A stretch of 31,653 nt of DNA from IMG/VR virus record IMGVR_UViG_3300035703_000310, positions 1 to 31,653 of that record. One strand, written 5' to 3'. The translations under genes and the position numbers were made by a program. Shown here piece after piece: positions 29,673 to 31,653 of the stretch. Under the pieces are notes generated by a model, which saw nothing but the letters and a program-made list of their open reading frames with translations, was not told the DNA's origin and made no database searches. Numbering within the stretch: position 1 is the stretch's first letter; the number at the start of each line of letters is the position of its first letter. Origin of the DNA: a virus.

Positions 29673-29887
29673 ACCAAGAATTTAACGACTGGTGGAATGG
29701 TGACGTACTTTCAGGACACAACCCATTTGGAAAAGACACCCCTGCTTTCTGGGCTTGGGAGGGATGGGTTGCTGGTGTTAAGGCAGAGCGTGATGCTTGC
29801 GCTAAGTTGGCAGAAGAACCTTACGAGTTCACTAGCAACGAGGCAAACAGAATTGCATCAGCAATAAGAGCAAGGAATGAAAAATGA
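29669..29887 (+). CDS. Small phage protein, unknown
   Basis: A 72-residue protein with a Trp-rich N-terminus (FNDWWNGDVLSGHNPF, FWAWEGWVAGVKAERDACAKLAEE in outline). The WEGW..G...ER pattern occurs in many small phage proteins of unknown role. Coupled to both neighbours by ATGA. Confidence 0.65.
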   Translation: MNQEFNDWWNGDVLSGHNPFGKDTPAFWAWEGWVAGVKAERDACAKLAEEPYEFTSNEANRIASAIRARNEK

Positions 29888-30093
29888 ACGATGGCAGACC
29901 CACCACTCTAATAGGGCTTCAGTACGAAAACGATGTTGCAGTTTTGGGCTTGATTAACAGGCTCAGATTCCACCACCTAGTACTCACATCACGGCTACAC
30001 CAAGACGAATCACTCCGCGATATTGCAGACGATGTGAACATGGCTGTAAGTGTGCTGGATTTTATGCTCCGCAACAGGGACGATATGAAATGA
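29884..30093 (+). CDS. Small phage protein, unknown
   Basis: A 69-residue helical protein (MNDGRPTTLIGLQYENDVAV). ATGA overlap with the gene before; the next gene starts 10 bases after its stop. No domain recognised. Confidence 0.58.
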   Translation: MNDGRPTTLIGLQYENDVAVLGLINRLRFHHLVLTSRLHQDESLRDIADDVNMAVSVLDFMLRNRDDMK

Positions 30094-30103
30094 AGGGGAC
30101 GCT

Positions 30104-30370
30104 ATGCCATACGCAAAACCCAACAAAAACCAAGCGAATCTTTTTGGCGATGGCGAGGCATGGCGCGAGGAATGGGCAGGAATGCCAGCGTTTGAGCAGC
30201 AAAACCTTCTGCCCGAATACTCGGTGCGGGTCAACTTCGCCAGCTTCGAGGATATGCAGAAGTTTGCCCACTACATCGGGCAAAAGCTAACACCCACCAC
30301 CGCCTCCATCTGGTATCCGCAACAGCAAAAGCTAAACCAAGCAGGGATGAAGTATGCCGATGAAACCTAA
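30104..30370 (+). CDS. Small protein associated with the TAGT glycosyltransferase
   Basis: An 88-residue protein: NQANLFGDGEAWREEWAGMP, then YSVRVNFASFEDMQKFAHYIGQKLTPTTASIWYP. I recall similar small proteins next to phage DNA-modification genes, and it overlaps the glycosyltransferase gene here by 17 bases. GGGGA precedes the ATG. It probably works with the next gene, but no activity can be read from the sequence. Confidence 0.7.
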   Translation: MPYAKPNKNQANLFGDGEAWREEWAGMPAFEQQNLLPEYSVRVNFASFEDMQKFAHYIGQKLTPTTASIWYPQQQKLNQAGMKYADET

Positions 30371-31223
30371 GTACCCCATCTACATAGTATCCAAGGGCAG
30401 GCATGAAAAGCGCCTAACCGCCGATGCACTAGATGAAATGCAAACGCCCTACCACTTTATTGTTGAGCAGGACGAGGTAGATAAGTATGCAAGCAAGGTA
30501 GGCGCAAAAAAGGTGCTGGCGCTGCCAACCGAATACCTAAAGGAATACAACCCCTGCGATAACTTGGGCGACACCAAAAGCAAGGGGCCGGGCGCAGCGC
30601 GTAACTTCGCTTGGCAACACGCGCAAGATGCAGGCTATAAACGCCATTGGGTACTTGATGACAACATAGACGGGTTTTACAGGCTAAACCTGAACATGAA
30701 AATCAAGTGCGTAAGCCCTGCAATATTCCGCGCAGCAGAGGACTTTATAGACCGCTACACCAACGTACCGCTGGCAGGCTTTAACTATGCCATGTTTGCG
30801 AAGCGCAAAGATACGCCACCGCCGTTTGTACTAAACACCCGTATCTATTCCTGCCTTCTAATTGAAAACGCCCTGCCCTACCGATGGGAGGGGCGCTACA
30901 ACGAGGATACGCACCTAAGCCTACGGGTACTAAAAGACGGGCTTTGCACAGTGCAATTTAACGCATTTTTAGCTAACAAGGTACGGACGCAAACGATGGC
31001 AGGTGGCAATACAGATGCCTTCTACGCCAAGGAGGGGACGCTAAACAAATCGGAAATGCTAACCGAGCTACACCCTGACTGCTCAACTGTGGTCTGGAAG
31101 TTTGGCAGGTGGCATCACTACGTTAATTACAACCTATTTAAACGCAACACATTAAAACGGGTTGCAGGGCTACACATACACGAAGCCGCGAATGAATACG
31201 GCATGAAATTATTAGCAGCATAA
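30354..31223 (+). CDS. TET-associated-type glycosyltransferase (TAGT-like)
   Basis: A 289-residue GT-A-like enzyme. N-terminal YPIYIVSKGRHEKRLTADAL and PYHFIVEQDEVDKY match the nucleotide-sugar-binding start. LGDTKSKGPGAARNFAWQHA is the family signature. HWVLDDNIDGFYRLNLN contains the metal-binding DDN (102-104), and RWEGRYNEDTHLSLRVLKDG the acceptor-side acidic residues. Enzymes of this family add sugars to hydroxymethylated bases in phage DNA. No TET/JBP dioxygenase or base methylase lies in the window. Starts at 30354 or 30360. Confidence 0.82.
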   Translation: MPMKPKYPIYIVSKGRHEKRLTADALDEMQTPYHFIVEQDEVDKYASKVGAKKVLALPTEYLKEYNPCDNLGDTKSKGPGAARNFAWQHAQDAGYKRHWVLDDNIDGFYRLNLNMKIKCVSPAIFRAAEDFIDRYTNVPLAGFNYAMFAKRKDTPPPFVLNTRIYSCLLIENALPYRWEGRYNEDTHLSLRVLKDGLCTVQFNAFLANKVRTQTMAGGNTDAFYAKEGTLNKSEMLTELHPDCSTVVWKFGRWHHYVNYNLFKRNTLKRVAGLHIHEAANEYGMKLLAA

Positions 31224-31233
31224 AAGGAACAGC

Positions 31234-31425
31234 ATGAGCCATTGCCAAAACTACGAAGCAAGCAACCAAATTGATGAACTAGAGCATGAAAACCGACTAC
31301 TGCGCGCCCGTAATGAACGGTTGCAGCGGTGCTTAGACGGGGTGGTAGCGAGGCTTGAAGCCGCCTGCGGAGCAAGCGCAATGCCGCCATTAGTAGCCAA
31401 AGAATTTATTGAACAAAACGCATAA
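31234..31425 (+). CDS. Small coiled-coil protein
   Basis: A 63-residue protein with AAAGGAACAGC before the ATG. Residues 10-45 form a coiled coil (NQIDELEHENRLLRARNERL). No known family; possibly a small regulatory adaptor of the early operon. Confidence 0.6.
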   Translation: MSHCQNYEASNQIDELEHENRLLRARNERLQRCLDGVVARLEAACGASAMPPLVAKEFIEQNA

Positions 31426-31434
31426 AGGAGCAAT

Positions 31435-31653
31435 ATGCGGGAAATTTACATCAACACGGAAGCTCCCTGCGCCAAGATGGGCGAGTGCTGCGCCGCAAAT
31501 GATGAGGCGTTGCGTAGATGGCTAGGAGATGACGAACTGTACACAGCCGATGGGCGCTACTTTGTAAAGGTGCGGATAGCCAAGCCGCAGGACAGCGAAA
31601 CGCAGCGCCAATACAGGTTGAGCATTGATATGAAGCAGACGTATTACATGGAC
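31435..31653 (+). CDS. Phage protein, C-terminally cut by window edge
   Basis: Seventy-three codons open to the end of the window, starting MREIYINTEAPCAKMGECC after a clear AAAGGAG site. It has a CAK..ECC cysteine cluster and YFVKVRIAKPQ. Gene family not recognised. Confidence 0.7.
   Translation, partial: MREIYINTEAPCAKMGECCAANDEALRRWLGDDELYTADGRYFVKVRIAKPQDSETQRQYRLSIDMKQTYYMD

Overview
The window is the core of a temperate siphovirus (prophage or free phage genome), not ordinary chromosome. It holds a lambda-like immunity region, a recombination/early arm on the + strand, and a long replication-packaging-head-tail block on the - strand. No integrase, lysis cassette, attachment site, tRNA or rRNA gene was found, so both ends of the phage lie outside. 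The host is probably a gamma- or betaproteobacterium, judged from the protein families (Mu-like head genes, HigBA and BrnTA, Bet/YqaJ recombination, Rha). The sequence does not fix a genus.

Layout, left to right. 1-9245 (-): tail genes (partial tail protein, small tail protein, 1352-residue tape measure, tail tube, gp37-like, gpG-like and DUF1320-like connector genes), lambda E-like major capsid, gpD-like decoration protein, and a protease-scaffold with a nested scaffold start. 9637-15169 (-): a MuF minor head protein with a C-terminal toxin-like nuclease domain, DUF935 portal, large terminase, Mor-like DNA-binding protein and probable small terminase. A BrnT-BrnA toxin-antitoxin pair runs backwards between portal and terminase. 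15182-18847 (-): Ref-type nuclease, NinB, PD-(D/E)XK nuclease, replication genes (a P-like protein and a DUF1376 protein whose gene carries iteron-like repeats) and several tiny genes.

18848-22231 is the immunity region: a Cro-like protein (-), an S24 repressor (+), then a HipA-like kinase and a DUF3037-like protein in what looks like one lysogenic operon, then a convergent HigBA pair (-). Four copies of one repressor-like operator sit in two pairs: at 19039-19075 over the rightward-type promoter, and at 22188-22227 over the promoter of the opposite early operon. This resembles OR and OL of lambdoid phages.

22236-31653 (+) is the early arm. A leader of about 340 nt carries two intrinsic terminators. 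It is followed by small genes, an HNH nuclease, Bet/RecT annealase, YqaJ exonuclease, SSB, a Rha-family regulator, a second HNH nuclease, many small ATGA-coupled genes and a TET-associated-type glycosyltransferase that suggests modified DNA bases. Two gene-free stretches of about 400 bp (26012-26409 and 26851-27255) are full of hairpins. The second contains a fold resembling the C4 antisense RNA just ahead of rha.

In a lysogen the S24 repressor would silence both early promoters while expressing itself and the kinase operon. After induction the + arm would supply recombination functions and the - arm replication, packaging and virion proteins.
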